DNA of 44,554 nucleotides from Acidobacteriaceae bacterium (GTDB taxonomy: Bacteria > Acidobacteriota > Terriglobia > Terriglobales > Acidobacteriaceae), in NCBI GenBank assembly GCA_003139795.1, contig PLGM01000154.1, positions 1 through 44,554 of the forward strand. Reading direction: 5' to 3'. The notes under the pieces were generated by a model, which had not been told where the DNA came from, searched no databases, and saw nothing but the letters and a program-made list of their open reading frames with translations. A program made the translations under genes and the position numbers. Shown here one piece after another: positions 27,129-35,258 of the stretch (position 1 is the first letter of the stretch; every line of letters begins with the position of its first letter).

Positions 27129-29999
27129 CTAGAAGGTTGTGGAGACGGTGAGGCGGAAGGTTTTGCGGGGTTCGCGGAATTGGTAGCGAGAACCGTAGGC
27201 CTGCAGCGCCTCGGAATAGGTGTAGTCACCGGCGCCGCCGGGCGGGAAAAGATCGCGGGTAATGAGCTGGGCTGAGCAACTGCCCTTGTTGCCACCGAGA
27301 TTGACGGTGTTGCAGTAGGGACTCTCATAGAGGCGCAGGGGGTTGTAGGCATAGTAGAGGCGGAAAGGCGCGTTGATGACGGGCATGATGACTGAAATCT
27401 CGGCGCCGGTGGACATGCGGGGAACGAAGTTGGTGCCGGAGATGGGGCGGATGTTCTGCTGGAAGCCGACCTGGGAGCCGGGAATGCCGCCCTGGCAGGC
27501 GCCGTTGTTGAAGACCGGGCAGCCATAGAGCGGTGCCGTGAGCGAGGCAAACCCCTCGGGACTCTGCTTCAACTGGCCCTTGTTGAGGGCGGTGTCGATG
27601 CCGAAGTCGTCGAAGAACGAGAAGGTGACCGGACCGGCGATAGGAATGCGGTACTCGGCATTGGCGGTAAGGTTGGAATCGCCGCCGATGGAAGCGATGC
27701 CGTAGACCGGCAGTGGCACCTGGATGCACTGGTTGTCTTCAGGATTGGTGGGGTCGCGGGGAACGCAACTGCCGTCGGGATTGGTGAGCTGGACACTGAC
27801 GCGATTAGGGACGTAGCCGTAGGGCGTGGCGCCGCGGATATCGAAGCCGCGCAATTCGCCCTCGCCGCCGGAGTAGAAACGGTTGTTGGGGGGGGCGACG
27901 TCGCCGCCGAAGCCTTGCACATAGCCCAACTGCGCGCGCACGCCGAGGACGTTGCGTCCACCGGCCGTCGGAATGAGGTAGTGCATGGGCATGAAGCGCT
28001 TGTAGGCCACCAGCGGGGAGATGTAGCGCAAGTTGCCGCCGATGCCGGCCACCTGGAAGACGGCGGTGTATTCCTTGCCGGAGTGGGGACGCAGGGGGTT
28101 GTTGATGGTGTTGTAGGCATAGCTGAAGGAGGCCGAGCTGTTGATGATGCCCGCCAGCGCATTGGAGCCCTGAATGCCGGAGCGGAAGCTGATGGTCTGG
28201 AAGAAGGTCTGGCTGGCGGTGCTGAAGGCTGTAATCGTCGACTTGTTGAGCGAATAGGTCATGCCGACGCGCTGGAAAGCGTGGCGCCTGAGGGGATAAC
28301 TGACGGAGAAATTCAGGCCGGTGGAGGCCTGGTTGTAGTTCTGCGTGAGCGACTGCTGCGCCGCGGTCAGGTTGATCGACGTCCCGGTAGCCGTCTGGTA
28401 GCTCTTGGCGGCGTTGTAGTCCTGCTTGGAGTTGAAGAGCTGGAAGCCGAGGTTGAGGGGGCGGTTGCGTATGTAGGGTTGCGAGAAGCCGAACATGAAC
28501 GTGCGGGCGACGTTGCCCAGATTGCCCTGCAAGCTGAGGGTTTCGCCGAGGCCGAGGAAGTTGTTGGTCTGGTAGTTGATGCCGAGGAAAGCGCCGGAGA
28601 GACCGCTGATGCCGCCATTGAGACCGATGGAGTTCTTGCCCTTCTCCTTGACCTTGAGGAGGAGATCGACGGTGCCGGCCTCGGCATCCTGGTGGGCCTC
28701 GGAGTCCTGATCGACCCTGAGGGGGTTGAAGTACTCGAGCTGGTTGAGGCGCAGCAGGCTGTACTCCCAGAGTTGGGAGTTGTAGACCGAACCTTCATCG
28801 AGCATGAGCTCGCGGCGAATGACTTTGTCGCGGGTAATGGTGTTGCCCTGAAATTCGATACGGGAGACGTAAAAGGGCTTGCCCTCGTCGATGTCGATGT
28901 CCAGCGAGACGGTCTTTTTCTGATCGTCGTAGACAGGCTTGGGGATGGCGCCGAAGTTGATGTAGCCCAACTGGCCGTAGGCCTTCTTGAGGTTTTCCAG
29001 GCCCTTCTGGATCAGCGTGGCGTTGAACCAGTCACCGTCTTTCAGGGCAAAGGTGGCGCGCAGGGCCTTGACGTTGGAGACGGCCTTGTTGCCGGTGAAG
29101 GTGATGGAGCCGAGACGGTAGCGGCCGCCCTCTTCAATGGGCATGAGAATGTCAATGCGCTTGCCCTTGTTGGGGCGGAAGGTGAACCAGTTGAGACCGC
29201 CCTCATCGCGGATCTGGGTTTTGGGCTCCTCGACGGCGGCGATGGCGTAGCCTTTGTCGCGGTAGGCCTGGCGGACGCGCTCAGTGTCCTCTTCCAGCTT
29301 GGAGGCATCGAAGGTCTGGGCGAAGATATTTTCGAAGATCAGCGAATAGGGGATGCCGATGGGCTTGAGGTTCTTCATGGAGCGGCGCAGGAGCAGGCCG
29401 CTGAGGTGCTGGTTGCCGGTGAACTTGATCTGGCCCACCTTTACGGTGGGGCCTTCCTTGATGTTGAAGTTGACCTGGACGGAGGCGGGAGGAATGTCCT
29501 TGATGTCAAGCTTGATGGTGGCAAACTGGTGGCCGTGCTCGGAGAGGATCTCCTTGAGGACCGTGGTGGCGCGGAGAACCTTGGCGGGGTCGTACTGGCT
29601 CTCGACGGAGAGCGGGACTTTTTCCTTTTTGAAGCGGTCGAGGACGTCGGACTGGGAGACGGCGTTGAGGCCCTTGTAATTGATTTCGCGGATGGTGGGC
29701 TTTTCCTTGACAAAGATGTCGAGGATGATTCCCTTCTCGGAGTCCTCGCGCTCGATGCGCAGGTTTTCGAAGTAGCCGGTGTTCCAAAGGGAGTTGAAGT
29801 CGCGCTCGATGGAGATGGGGTCGTAGGTATCGCCGGGGTGGGAGAAGAGCCGCGCCAGGACGGTCTCCTTGGGGATGCGGCGGTTGCCGATGACACGGAT
29901 GGAATCGATGGTCTGCAACTGCTGAGCCAGGGCTGTGCCGGCCGTGACGACCAGCACCAGCGCCAACAGGATGCGCGCCAGAGGGCTGGAAGTCCGCAT
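27129..29999 (-). CDS. bamA: Outer-membrane protein assembly factor BamA
   Basis: A 956-residue Omp85 protein, longer than the roughly 800 of Proteobacteria. Signal peptide (PLARILLALVLVVTAGTALAQ) is followed by five POTRA repeats up to about residue 400 (opening IDSIRVIGNRRIPKETVLARLF) and a beta-barrel with NSIGLNGGISGLSGAFLGI near its start. The barrel contains extended loops (for example around GYVPNRVSVQLTNPDGSCVPRD with several Cys), which account for the extra length. It ends RLTVSTTF with a terminal aromatic, as usual for barrels. ATG 29999 places the signal at the N-terminus; upstream GTG starts at 30032 or 30104 are possible. It inserts barrel proteins into the outer membrane; skp genes lie downstream on the same strand. 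Confidence 0.95.
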   Translation of the reverse strand: MRTSSPLARILLALVLVVTAGTALAQQLQTIDSIRVIGNRRIPKETVLARLFSHPGDTYDPISIERDFNSLWNTGYFENLRIEREDSEKGIILDIFVKEKPTIREINYKGLNAVSQSDVLDRFKKEKVPLSVESQYDPAKVLRATTVLKEILSEHGHQFATIKLDIKDIPPASVQVNFNIKEGPTVKVGQIKFTGNQHLSGLLLRRSMKNLKPIGIPYSLIFENIFAQTFDASKLEEDTERVRQAYRDKGYAIAAVEEPKTQIRDEGGLNWFTFRPNKGKRIDILMPIEEGGRYRLGSITFTGNKAVSNVKALRATFALKDGDWFNATLIQKGLENLKKAYGQLGYINFGAIPKPVYDDQKKTVSLDIDIDEGKPFYVSRIEFQGNTITRDKVIRRELMLDEGSVYNSQLWEYSLLRLNQLEYFNPLRVDQDSEAHQDAEAGTVDLLLKVKEKGKNSIGLNGGISGLSGAFLGINYQTNNFLGLGETLSLQGNLGNVARTFMFGFSQPYIRNRPLNLGFQLFNSKQDYNAAKSYQTATGTSINLTAAQQSLTQNYNQASTGLNFSVSYPLRRHAFQRVGMTYSLNKSTITAFSTASQTFFQTISFRSGIQGSNALAGIINSSASFSYAYNTINNPLRPHSGKEYTAVFQVAGIGGNLRYISPLVAYKRFMPMHYLIPTAGGRNVLGVRAQLGYVQGFGGDVAPPNNRFYSGGEGELRGFDIRGATPYGYVPNRVSVQLTNPDGSCVPRDPTNPEDNQCIQVPLPVYGIASIGGDSNLTANAEYRIPIAGPVTFSFFDDFGIDTALNKGQLKQSPEGFASLTAPLYGCPVFNNGACQGGIPGSQVGFQQNIRPISGTNFVPRMSTGAEISVIMPVINAPFRLYYAYNPLRLYESPYCNTVNLGGNKGSCSAQLITRDLFPPGGAGDYTYSEALQAYGSRYQFREPRKTFRLTVSTTF

Positions 30000-30148
30000 G
30001 GCGCGGGAGAACGAAGTGTGCTTTATCTTCACCGGGCTGGAGCCCTGCGGCGAGGACAAGTACTGGTGCGATCCATAGTTCGGCTTCACGGGAAAAATAT
30101 GCACACCCTCACTGCTGAAAAGTCTGATCCTGCTTCGAGGAAAGAACG

Positions 30149-30178
30149 ATTATATTGGACCGCGGCCACCCGGCCCAA
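30149..30178 (-). promoter_or_regulatory. Probable bamA promoter
   Basis: The minus strand carries a perfect TATAAT (30149-30154) with TTGGGC 18 bases upstream (30173-30178). The -10 is strong and the -35 is weak. It gives a leader of about 145 bases to ATG 29999. Confidence 0.5.
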
Positions 30179-30399
30179 ACCGATGGGCTGTCGAACGGCT
30201 CGGAAACCGTGTCTTTCCCAGAATTTCCCTGCCGCGCGAAGCACCTTCGGACCGGGTCAGGCCCCGATTAGGGTCTAATCCACAGTCTACCGGAAGCAGA
30301 CGGGTTGGGATGGGTTTGCATCCCCTCCGCGCCTCGCCGCATCCCTCTTAGACGCAGGTTGGATTCACTTGGCATCGGCCGTGCATGGAGGTTTTTGCG

Positions 30400-30920
30400 G
30401 TGATTGAAGGGACTGAGGAGACGGTTTATGAGTTTTCAGCCCCGCTCCTGGATGGGCGCACGGTAAGCCTGGACGAGTACCGGGGCCGTGTGCTGCTGAT
30501 TGTGAATACGGCCCGTTCGCCGCGGCGAACGGGTTTACCGCGCAGTACTCGGGGCTGGAGGAGCTTTATCGCGCCTACAAAGGCCGGGGGTTTGAGGTGC
30601 TGGGGTTCCCCTGCAAGCAGTTTGGCGGGCAGGAGCCGGGCTCGGCAGGCGAGATCGGAGCGTTCTGCGAAAAGAATTATGGAGTGAGCTTTCCGATTTT
30701 CGCCAAAATCGACGTGAACGGCAACGGTGCGCACCGGCTCTATCGTTTTCTGAAGCGAAGCAAGCCTGGAATCCTGGGCATCTTCGGCGCCGGGGGCATC
30801 AAGTGGAACTTCACCAAGTTCCTGATTGACCGGAAAGGTAGGGCGGTGGAACGCTTCGGACCCTCGAGGGCTCCAAAGGCCCTGGCGACGGCGATTGAAC
30901 GTCTGCTGGACAGCCAATAA
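30400..30920 (+). pseudogene. Glutathione peroxidase-like gene, frame broken at the active site
   Basis: The first part (TVYEFSAPLLDGRTVSLDEYRGRVLLIVNTA) and the second part (GFTAQYSGLEELYRAYKGRG, then GFEVLGFPCKQFGGQEPGS and KWNFTKFLID) together match the whole GPx family, but they lie in different frames. The break falls at 30512-30533, exactly where the catalytic Cys (NxASxCGFT) should be. There the DNA is a perfect 22-bp palindrome with half-site CCCGTTCGCCG. The Cys codon is gone, so the gene cannot make a normal enzyme. GTG 30400 follows GGAGG and is the likely start. A sequencing or assembly error at the hairpin is possible, but the absent Cys codon argues for a real change. Confidence 0.8.
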
Positions 30921-31199
30921 CGAAGCGAGATGGCGCGAGAGCCAGGATTGGGGCCTGGTTTGGAGGGGCAGGGCTGCTGCGGCCCCCAATCTGCGCAGAG
31001 GGATTGTTCACTGAGAGGCGGTTGTCCGCAGGCTTTTCCAGCGCGGAGATCAGACCTTTGAGGAATTCGCGCGCAATTTCGGCATTTTGCCGCATTTGCC
31101 TGGGCTCTGCGGTATGCTCTTTGCATATCTGGCTCGAATGCCGGCCTTCATTGCAATTGGACAGGCCTTCCCAGAAAAGCCCGGTGCCGGGAGGCAAAG

Positions 31200-31652
31200 A
31201 TGCGCCAAAATCTACCCATGATCCTGATCCGGGTGATTGTGGGTCTGGTGTTCCTGGTTGAGGGCGTGCTGAAGTTCGTTCATCCCGATGAACTGGGCGT
31301 GGGACTGTTTGCTGGGATCGGCCTGCCCTTTCCTCATCTGCTGGCGCCGCTGGTGGGCGGCATTGAGATCGCCGGGGGCGCGGCAATCATTCTGAATTTC
31401 TATGCCGGGGATGCGGCGCTGGTGTTGCTGGTGGTGATAGTGACGGCGCTGGTGACGACGAAGCTGCCTATTCTGCTGGGCCGGCCCCTGGGGCCGTTTG
31501 CGCTGATGAAGCTCCCCCGATACGGGTGGTTGAGCTTTCTGCACGAGGCGCGGGTGGATCTGTGCATGATCTTCGGCTCGCTGGCGGTGGCGATCGACCG
31601 GGGCCTGCGCGCGGGGCGCAGGAGACAGTGGTATCAATCGAATAGCATGTGA
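31200..31652 (+). CDS. DoxX-family membrane protein
   Basis: A 150-residue protein with four membrane segments, opening MILIRVIVGLVFLVEGVLKFVHPDELG, followed by GIEIAGGAAIILNFYAGDAALVLLVVIVTALVTTKLPI and a last segment near DLCMIFGSLAVAID. The LxRxxxGxxFLxxGxxKF pattern is that of DoxX, found in terminal quinol oxidase subunits and in membrane oxidoreductase complexes. GGGAGG lies 5 bases before the ATG. The exact partner cannot be told. Confidence 0.85.
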   Translation: MRQNLPMILIRVIVGLVFLVEGVLKFVHPDELGVGLFAGIGLPFPHLLAPLVGGIEIAGGAAIILNFYAGDAALVLLVVIVTALVTTKLPILLGRPLGPFALMKLPRYGWLSFLHEARVDLCMIFGSLAVAIDRGLRAGRRRQWYQSNSM

Positions 31653-31658
31653 GAAAGC

Positions 31659-31704
31659 AGCTTTCAGCTATCAGCTTTCAGCTATCAGCTATCAGCTATC
31701 AGCT
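31659..31704. repeat. Heptamer tandem repeat (AGCTWTC)6
   Basis: Six perfect-period units of AGCT(A/T)TC, ending in a seventh AGCT, lie in the gap after the DoxX gene. Units alternate TTTC/ATC. Such slippage-prone repeats are usual in this kind of genome; I see no gene role. Confidence 0.85.
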
Positions 31705-31728
31705 CGATTGTGCCGATACTCCAGACCT

Positions 31729-32541
31729 TCAATCGAAGCGATAAGCGCCGATGGCGGCGCCCATGGGTTCATCGGTAAAGATGCGCTTGCCGGGGGCGTC
31801 TCCTCCGGCTCCAGCCGCGACCAGAAGCGGAATCAAATGTTCCTCGCGGGGGTGGGCGAAGTCCGCAAACGGGGCTTTGCGCCAGGCGGTCAGGAGTGCT
31901 GCGCGCTCCGCCGCGGGCGCCTCGACGGCGCGGGTGAGCCAGTCGTCAAAGGCTCGGGCCTTTTCGCGGGTTTCGGGGCGGAGGTAGGCGCGGAGATTGT
32001 GGAAGCTCATGCCGCTGGCGACGATGAGCACGCCTTCGTCGCGCAAAGGCGCGAGGGCGCGTCCAGCGGCGAGATGGAGCGCCGGATCGAGCGAGCTGGC
32101 CAGTGAGAGCGTCACGACGGGGATCTGCGCCTGGGGGAAGGCCACCTTGAGGGGCACAAAGACGCCGTGGTCGAAGCCGCGGGTGGAACTGATGGCGGCG
32201 GGAAGGCCTGCCTGAGCGATCAGGCTGGCTGCGCGGGCGGCCAGTGGCGGCGAGCCGGGGGCGCCCCAGGTGAGGCGGTAGGTATGGTCGGGAAAGCCCG
32301 AGTAGTCGAAGATGAGCTGGGGCGCGGGCGCGGCGCCGGCGGTGAATGCCGGCTCCTCCCAGTGGCCGCTGACGACCAGCAGAGCTTTGGGGGGCGCCGG
32401 GAGCGTGGCGGCCAGGCCTTCAAGAAAGCGCTGCGTTGGCTGCCAGGTATCGGCCGGTCCCCAGGTCCAGTCCATGAAAAAGCAGGGTCCGCCTCCGTGA
32501 GGGATAAAGATTGCGGGCTGGCGTTGAGGGTTAGCGGGCAT
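31729..32541 (-). CDS. Class III extradiol dioxygenase-like protein (LigB/DODA type)
   Basis: A 270-residue protein of the family that includes YgiD and plant 4,5-DOPA dioxygenase. Metal-site motifs are PHGGGP (near residue 15), SGHWE, the FDHGVFVPL segment, and the C-terminal HPREEHLIPL. The family cleaves catechol-type rings, or acts on unknown phenolic substrates. The gene stands alone on the minus strand with no aromatic-degradation neighbours, so its substrate is unknown. Confidence 0.85.
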   Translation of the reverse strand: MPANPQRQPAIFIPHGGGPCFFMDWTWGPADTWQPTQRFLEGLAATLPAPPKALLVVSGHWEEPAFTAGAAPAPQLIFDYSGFPDHTYRLTWGAPGSPPLAARAASLIAQAGLPAAISSTRGFDHGVFVPLKVAFPQAQIPVVTLSLASSLDPALHLAAGRALAPLRDEGVLIVASGMSFHNLRAYLRPETREKARAFDDWLTRAVEAPAAERAALLTAWRKAPFADFAHPREEHLIPLLVAAGAGGDAPGKRIFTDEPMGAAIGAYRFD

Positions 32542-32651
32542 GGTGTTCCTCCGGGCATCCCGGCCGGGAGATTGGAGCCGGGGAGATAGTCGTTCAAACG
32601 ACTACTTTTTTGGATGCCCGAGAGCCGGCGGGGATGCAGCCATATTCGTCT

Positions 32652-33083
32652 CTACTCGACTGGGGCGGCAAGATAGTAGACATAGACCAGCATGGCAACG
32701 CCGATGAGGAGCGGAACCAGGCCGCAGGCGGCCAAATCGTGCCCGGCCACGAACCACAGCAGGACTACCACTCCAATGCCGATGCCGGTCATGATCAGGC
32801 CACCGATTTTCAGGCCTTCCAGCGTATGGAACCGCACAATGCGGCTTTGTTCCCGCAGGAACTCGATGGATGCCTTGGCCGCGTCGCCGGAGCCCTCGCT
32901 CACGCGCCGCAAAGTCTCAGCCTTATAGAACGCCTCGCGCTCCTTGCGGCGGCTTTCGAGCCAGGTGGTGATGGGAAGAAATATTCCAAACAGCGCCACA
33001 GCGCCGCAGGAAAGAAACGCCCACATACCGAAGTTGCCAAAAACTTCGTCGGGTCCGGAGAGCAAAAGTGCCAGATGCGTCAT
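32652..33083 (-). CDS. DUF6249-like membrane protein
   Basis: A 143-residue protein with an N-terminal membrane segment (MWAFLSCGAVALFGIFLPITTWL), a charged helix (ESRRKEREAFYKAETLRRVSE) and two C-terminal segments (LKIGGLIMTGIGIGVVVLLWFV; LVPLLIGVAMLVYVYYLA). The pattern fits DUF6249, a family often linked to ECF sigma genes. AGGAGG lies just before ATG 33083. It is divergent from the sigma factor, with the large inverted repeat between them. Confidence 0.75.
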   Translation of the reverse strand: MTHLALLLSGPDEVFGNFGMWAFLSCGAVALFGIFLPITTWLESRRKEREAFYKAETLRRVSEGSGDAAKASIEFLREQSRIVRFHTLEGLKIGGLIMTGIGIGVVVLLWFVAGHDLAACGLVPLLIGVAMLVYVYYLAAPVE

Positions 33084-33128
33084 AGAATCCTCCTGATTGT
33101 TTTTGCGGGGATTTTGTCCCATGCGTCT

Positions 33129-33224
33129 GGTGGGACTGCGGACGGTGAAATGCGGTTGCATTTTGTTGCGGAATTGATTTTGCGGAACAAAATGCAACCG
33201 GGAGGGCGGGTTCCAAGTCCCACC
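33129..33224. repeat. 96-bp inverted repeat between the membrane gene and the sigma factor
   Basis: GGTGGGACT (33129-33137) has its complement AGTCCCACC at 33216-33224. Inside, the 14-bp arm GGTTGCATTTTGTT (33154-33167) has an exact inverted copy AACAAAATGCAACC (33186-33199). The element could fold as a long hairpin, or supply operator sites for the divergent genes. It also overlaps the upstream ATG candidate for the sigma gene, which favours GTG 33240. Confidence 0.8.
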
Positions 33225-33239
33225 ACATGGAGAGTGCCT

Positions 33240-33944
33240 GTGTTGACGGAAAACCCCAGCATTGCGACCACGAGGAATGCGGAAGAAGACTTGGCCGACG
33301 TGGAGCGGGTGCTGGCCGGGGAGGTGCAGGCGTTTGCTGGGATTGTGCGGCGGTGGCAGGGGCCCCTGGTGAACATGGCGTGGCGCTATTGCCGCGACCG
33401 GGGACGGGCCGAAGAACTGGCGCAGGAGGCTTTCATCCGGGCGTGGCGCGGGCTGAGCGGTTGGCGGCGCGAGGGGAGCTTTTCCACGTGGCTGTTTGCA
33501 TTGGCGGCGAACGTGTTCCGGTCGGAGCTGAAACGGTTTCCGACATTGAACGTGGCGCTCAAGGAGATTGCCGAGCCTTCGAGGCCCGCGGAACAACACT
33601 CGGCGCTGGCTGTGCGGCTGAGTTCCGAAACGGTCAGGAGGGCGGTGCTGTCGTTGCCCGTCCGCTACCGGGAGCCGGTGGTGCTGTTTTATTTTCACGA
33701 GATGGACGTGGCGGCGGCGGCGCGGACCATGGGGTTGCCGGAGGGAACGCTGAAGGCGCGGCTTTCCAGGGCGCGGGAGCTGCTGCGAAGACGGTTTCCG
33801 GGGCTGGAAGGGGAGATAGCTTCCCACTCCAGCGACAAAAGCAGAAGCGTCGCGAGGGTGGGGCACCCAGGTTTCAGTGATAAGGTGGGGCACCCGAATT
33901 CAAACGGAGTTGAGGCTCTGCACGACGCTGGAAAGGAGGTTTGA
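33240..33944 (+). CDS. ECF-type RNA polymerase sigma factor with repeat-derived tail
   Basis: A 234-residue sigma factor. Region 2 (FAGIVRRWQGPLVNMAWRYCRDRGRAEELAQEAFIRAWRGL) and region 4 (LPVRYREPVVLFYFHEMDVAAAARTMGLPEGTLKARLSRARELLRRRF) are complete. The tail after about residue 190 is not sigma sequence. It is the translation of the hairpin repeat at 33823-33895 and reads SDKSRSVARVGHPG and DKVGHPNSN. GTG 33240 is chosen, though ATG 33192 is possible. The next gene begins 2 bases after its stop and encodes a single-pass membrane protein, the usual place for an anti-sigma factor. Confidence 0.88.
   Translation: MLTENPSIATTRNAEEDLADVERVLAGEVQAFAGIVRRWQGPLVNMAWRYCRDRGRAEELAQEAFIRAWRGLSGWRREGSFSTWLFALAANVFRSELKRFPTLNVALKEIAEPSRPAEQHSALAVRLSSETVRRAVLSLPVRYREPVVLFYFHEMDVAAAARTMGLPEGTLKARLSRARELLRRRFPGLEGEIASHSSDKSRSVARVGHPGFSDKVGHPNSNGVEALHDAGKEV
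33823..33895. repeat. Third copy of the GTGGGGCACCC hairpin repeat inside the sigma gene
   Basis: CCCACTCCAGCGAC (33823-33836) faces GTCGCGAGGGTGGGG (33849-33863), the same hairpin layout as at 13198-13242. GGTGGGGCACCC recurs at 33857-33868 and 33884-33895. The loop is A-rich in all copies. In frame it gives the tail of the sigma factor. Confidence 0.82.
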
Positions 33945-33946
33945 AG

Positions 33947-34342
33947 ATGGACTTGAACAAACAGGAAACCGATGCGAAGGAACTGAGCAGGATTGACGGG
34001 ATTCTGGCGTCGGAAGAAGAGATTGTGCCGTCTTCGGGCTTCCTGGCCGGCGTGATGGAAAGGGTAGAAGAAGAGGCGAGAATGCCGGCGCTGATTCCTT
34101 TTCCGTGGAAGAGGGCATTGCCGGGATTTGTGCTGATTGCGGTGATTCTGGTGTGGGGCGCGGTGGAACTGGTGCGGTGGGGTGTTTCGGAGGCAAAGGG
34201 CGCTTCGCTCAGCGTGCCGCATGGAACCTTTGCCATGGGGCCGCCTATGCAACAGGCGGGATGGGTTGCGCTGGCGCTGGGGGTTTCGTTGGCGTCGTGG
34301 CTGCTGGCGCGGCTACTGGCGGGACGGCCGGGGCTGCTGTAA
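33947..34342 (+). CDS. Probable membrane anti-sigma factor or regulator
   Basis: A 131-residue protein with a charged N-terminal part (residues 1-47) and two hydrophobic segments (ALPGFVLIAVILVWGAVELV and WVALALGVSLASWLLARLL). It lies 2 bases after the sigma factor stop with GGAGG before ATG 33947, so the two are coupled. Placement suggests it binds the sigma factor, but no zinc-binding or RsrA/RskA motif is seen, so the role is inferred from context. Confidence 0.65.
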   Translation: MDLNKQETDAKELSRIDGILASEEEIVPSSGFLAGVMERVEEEARMPALIPFPWKRALPGFVLIAVILVWGAVELVRWGVSEAKGASLSVPHGTFAMGPPMQQAGWVALALGVSLASWLLARLLAGRPGLL

Positions 34343-34381
34343 GGCTCGAGTATTTGCTGAGCTGGCTCCGAGGAGGGCGGA

Positions 34382-34789
34382 CTACGCGATGGTCCAGTCT
34401 TCAGTCTTGAGGCCGTCGACGAATCCGAAGACGCTGTCGTGGGTGACGAGGGCCAGGTCCAGCGACAATGCGTGGGCGGCGATCATCAGGTCCTCTGCGC
34501 TCAGCGGGCGTCCCTTGCGCTCCTGCGCGGCGCGCAGTTCGCCATAGGTGCGGGCGGCGGCCGAGTCCCATGGCAGGATCAAAACATCTGCCAGGAAGGA
34601 TTCGACCGATGCGCGCCTCCGCATTGCGGCTGGCTTCCTGGCTACGCCGTAGCGCAGCTCGGCCTCCGTGATGGATGAGACTGCCGTCAACTGGAGGCTC
34701 ACCCTTCGTAGATTTTCTCGGACTCGTGGGGGTTTGTCCGCAATGTAGTAGCTGACGGTATTGGTATCGAGCAGGTAGAGGGTCTCCAT
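34382..34789 (-). CDS. vapC: PIN-domain toxin VapC
   Basis: A 135-residue PIN ribonuclease. Acidic active-site residues are in LLDTNTVSYYI (Asp8), ITEAELRYG (Glu), SAEDLMIAAHAL (Asp) and LVTHD (Asp). It starts 3 bases after the antitoxin stop, so the pair is an operon. VapC toxins cut specific RNAs, often initiator tRNA, when antitoxin is lost; the target here is unknown. Confidence 0.9.
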   Translation of the reverse strand: METLYLLDTNTVSYYIADKPPRVRENLRRVSLQLTAVSSITEAELRYGVARKPAAMRRRASVESFLADVLILPWDSAAARTYGELRAAQERKGRPLSAEDLMIAAHALSLDLALVTHDSVFGFVDGLKTEDWTIA

Positions 34790-34792
34790 TGG

Positions 34793-35194
34793 CTAAAAGA
34801 GATCCAACTCACGAGGCATACTGGTCGAACGCTCGAAGAAGTCTTCCGGATAGGTTGTGCGGTCGAAGATTTTGAAAAGCTGTTCCCAAGTCAGGTTCTT
34901 TGGCCTTGGAGGCAGCTTTGCGAATTCCTCCGGCGGTGCGTCGTCGGGAATGGCGTCGTAAAGGGCGAACCATTCGTCGAAGCTGATGGAAGGAGGCTCG
35001 GCTGGGACCGGTGCAATTACGACCTCGCCAGTTGCTTCATCGCGGCGGATGGCGACTTCTTTACCTTCGAAGCGGAACTCCTTGGGCAGGCGGACGGCCT
35101 GGCTGCGGCCGTTCTTGAAGAGCTTGGCGGTTTTGGGCGCGGAGGCGGACTGAGGCACGGCTGCCGCTTGCGATTTGGTGTTTGTTGCGCTCAT
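34793..35194 (-). CDS. vapB: VapB-type antitoxin with AbrB/SpoVT-like domain
   Basis: A 133-residue protein. The DNA-binding AbrB/MazE-like swapped-hairpin domain is KLFKNGRSQAVRLPKEFRFEGKEVAIRR (about residues 25-52). A long C-terminal part rich in Pro and acidic residues (DEWFALYDAIPDDAPPEEF) follows and should bind the toxin. It is longer than the usual 75-90 residues, with an extra N-terminal Ala/Gln/Ser stretch. ATG 35194 follows GGGAGG. It likely represses its own operon through the inverted repeat upstream. Confidence 0.88.
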   Translation of the reverse strand: MSATNTKSQAAAVPQSASAPKTAKLFKNGRSQAVRLPKEFRFEGKEVAIRRDEATGEVVIAPVPAEPPSISFDEWFALYDAIPDDAPPEEFAKLPPRPKNLTWEQLFKIFDRTTYPEDFFERSTSMPRELDLF

Positions 35195-35212
35195 GGTTGG
35201 CCTCCCGCAGCT

Positions 35213-35236
35213 TGGTATAGACCACAGTATATACCA
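35213..35236. promoter_or_regulatory. Operator-like inverted repeat upstream of vapB
   Basis: TGGTATA (35213-35219) and TATACCA (35230-35236) form a perfect 7-bp inverted repeat around a 10-base centre, 19 bases upstream of the vapB start. The centre includes a TATACT-like -10. This fits autorepression by VapB. Confidence 0.7.
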
Positions 35237-35258
35237 GATATGCATGTCTCTGGCGGAA

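Noticed and set aside
27915-30278. 787-codon plus-strand frame
   Set aside because: It is the exact antisense of bamA; long antisense frames are common in GC-rich DNA.
30500-30540. Selenocysteine in the glutathione peroxidase
   Set aside because: No in-frame TGA occurs at the active site; the frame simply shifts across the palindrome.
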